From assembly GCA_002298995.1 (NCBI GenBank), contig DBMO01000035.1:54089-95621 (forward strand): a DNA stretch of 41,533 nucleotides. Reading direction: 5' to 3'. The position numbers were made by a program, and so were the translations under genes. Origin of the DNA: Desulfarculales bacterium UBA696. GTDB lineage: Bacteria > Desulfobacterota > Syntrophobacteria > Syntrophobacterales > Syntrophobacteraceae. The notes under the pieces are model-generated. The model had not been told where the DNA came from and did no database searches. It worked only from the letters and a program-made list of their open reading frames with translations. Shown here one piece after another: positions 41,297 to 41,533 of this stretch (its first letter is position 1; every line of letters starts with the position of its first letter).

Positions 41297-41533
41297 ATGA
41301 TGACCAACTACCGCCGAAACCGCCTGCCGGGAGCGACATATTTCTTCACGTTAACAATTGCCCAAAGGCATCTCAATTTGTTGATACAATGACCTTCATT
41401 AATCGGCGGACATTGAGCAGGATTGGATACGGCGGCTGTACGGGTCTTTCCGTGACCACGCCCGGCAGCATGTTCGCTAATCAATGAAGGTCTTAGTAAG
41501 ACACGTTCAAGATCTGAAAACTGCATTTCGCGA
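41297..41533 (+). pseudogene. RAYT pseudogene with MITE, cut by window end
   Basis: The start codes MMTNYRRNRLPGATYFFTLT, then IAQRHLNLLI. The MITE interrupts the frame at 41387, at exactly the same TA as in the copy at 37290. Sequence 41268-41533 is nearly identical to 37261-37526. The rest of the gene lies outside the window. Confidence 0.85.
41387..41496. mobile_element. 110-bp MITE, second copy
   Basis: This copy has the same length and position in the RAYT as 37380-37489. The left end is CAATGACCTTCATT, with one change from the other copy, and the right end is AATGAAGGTCTTAG. It is flanked by TA at 41385-41386 and 41497-41498. Because site and flanks are identical, it was duplicated together with the RAYT, not inserted independently. 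Confidence 0.82.

Noticed and set aside
1..41533. CRISPR array
   Set aside because: No run of regularly spaced direct repeats was seen; the tandem repeats at 1270-1305 have no spacers and no cas gene is present.

Overview
The window looks like a chromosomal piece of a Desulfobacterota (deltaproteobacterial) genome, probably Syntrophobacteria-like. This rests on gene content only: a CoA-transferase fused to a GNAT domain, a PEP-CTERM protein behind a sigma-54 promoter, a GH57/TreY pair, and a PUFA-synthase-like megasynthase. No rRNA or other taxonomic marker is present, so the assignment is moderate.

Layout. 1-1400: debris of REP-associated tyrosine transposases (RAYT), REP hairpins and a fragment of a phage-like gene. 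1420-6948 (minus): an alpha-glucan/trehalose operon, treY plus a GH57 enzyme, behind a decayed treZ 3' end. 7020-8809 (minus): a CreA-family protein and three very small membrane proteins. 9391-22601 (plus): a six-gene operon of an extended SDR, a GNAT-like acyltransferase, a 2,708-residue megasynthase (two TIM-barrel ER-type domains, KS, AT, ACP, KR, DH), a phosphopantetheinyl transferase and a two-gene ABC exporter. 22729-23265: an orphan ParB-like gene. 23433-26996 (minus): a FAAL-ACP-alpha-oxoamine synthase fusion, convergent with the operon. 27480: tRNA-Lys. 28088-28923: PEP-CTERM protein. 29665: Tat-exported multicopper oxidase. 32272-35571: thiolase and CoA-transferase/GNAT fusion. 35999: tRNA-Glu. 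36170-37982: RAYT remnants, a phage-like HTH gene and a MITE. 38113-41040: a lower-GC restriction-modification-like cassette. 41052-41533: more REP/RAYT repeats.

The most interesting unit is 9391-26996. The megasynthase has no thioesterase. The fusion protein can activate a fatty acid, hold it on its own ACP and condense it decarboxylatively with an amino acid. The SDR and the GNAT-like protein are the kinds of enzyme that reduce a 3-keto sphingoid base and N-acylate it in bacterial ceramide synthesis. I infer a sphingoid-like amino-lipid pathway fed by a PUFA-synthase-like enzyme and linked to an ABC exporter. The steps come from domain logic and the product is unknown.

The second theme is genome plasticity. 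Collinear blocks at 406-1203 and 36170-37538 are inverted copies flanking about 35 kb. A 110-bp TA-flanked MITE is present in two RAYT copies and absent from a third, so the window holds both filled and empty sites. The restriction-modification cassette lies between direct copies of RAYT/REP sequence.
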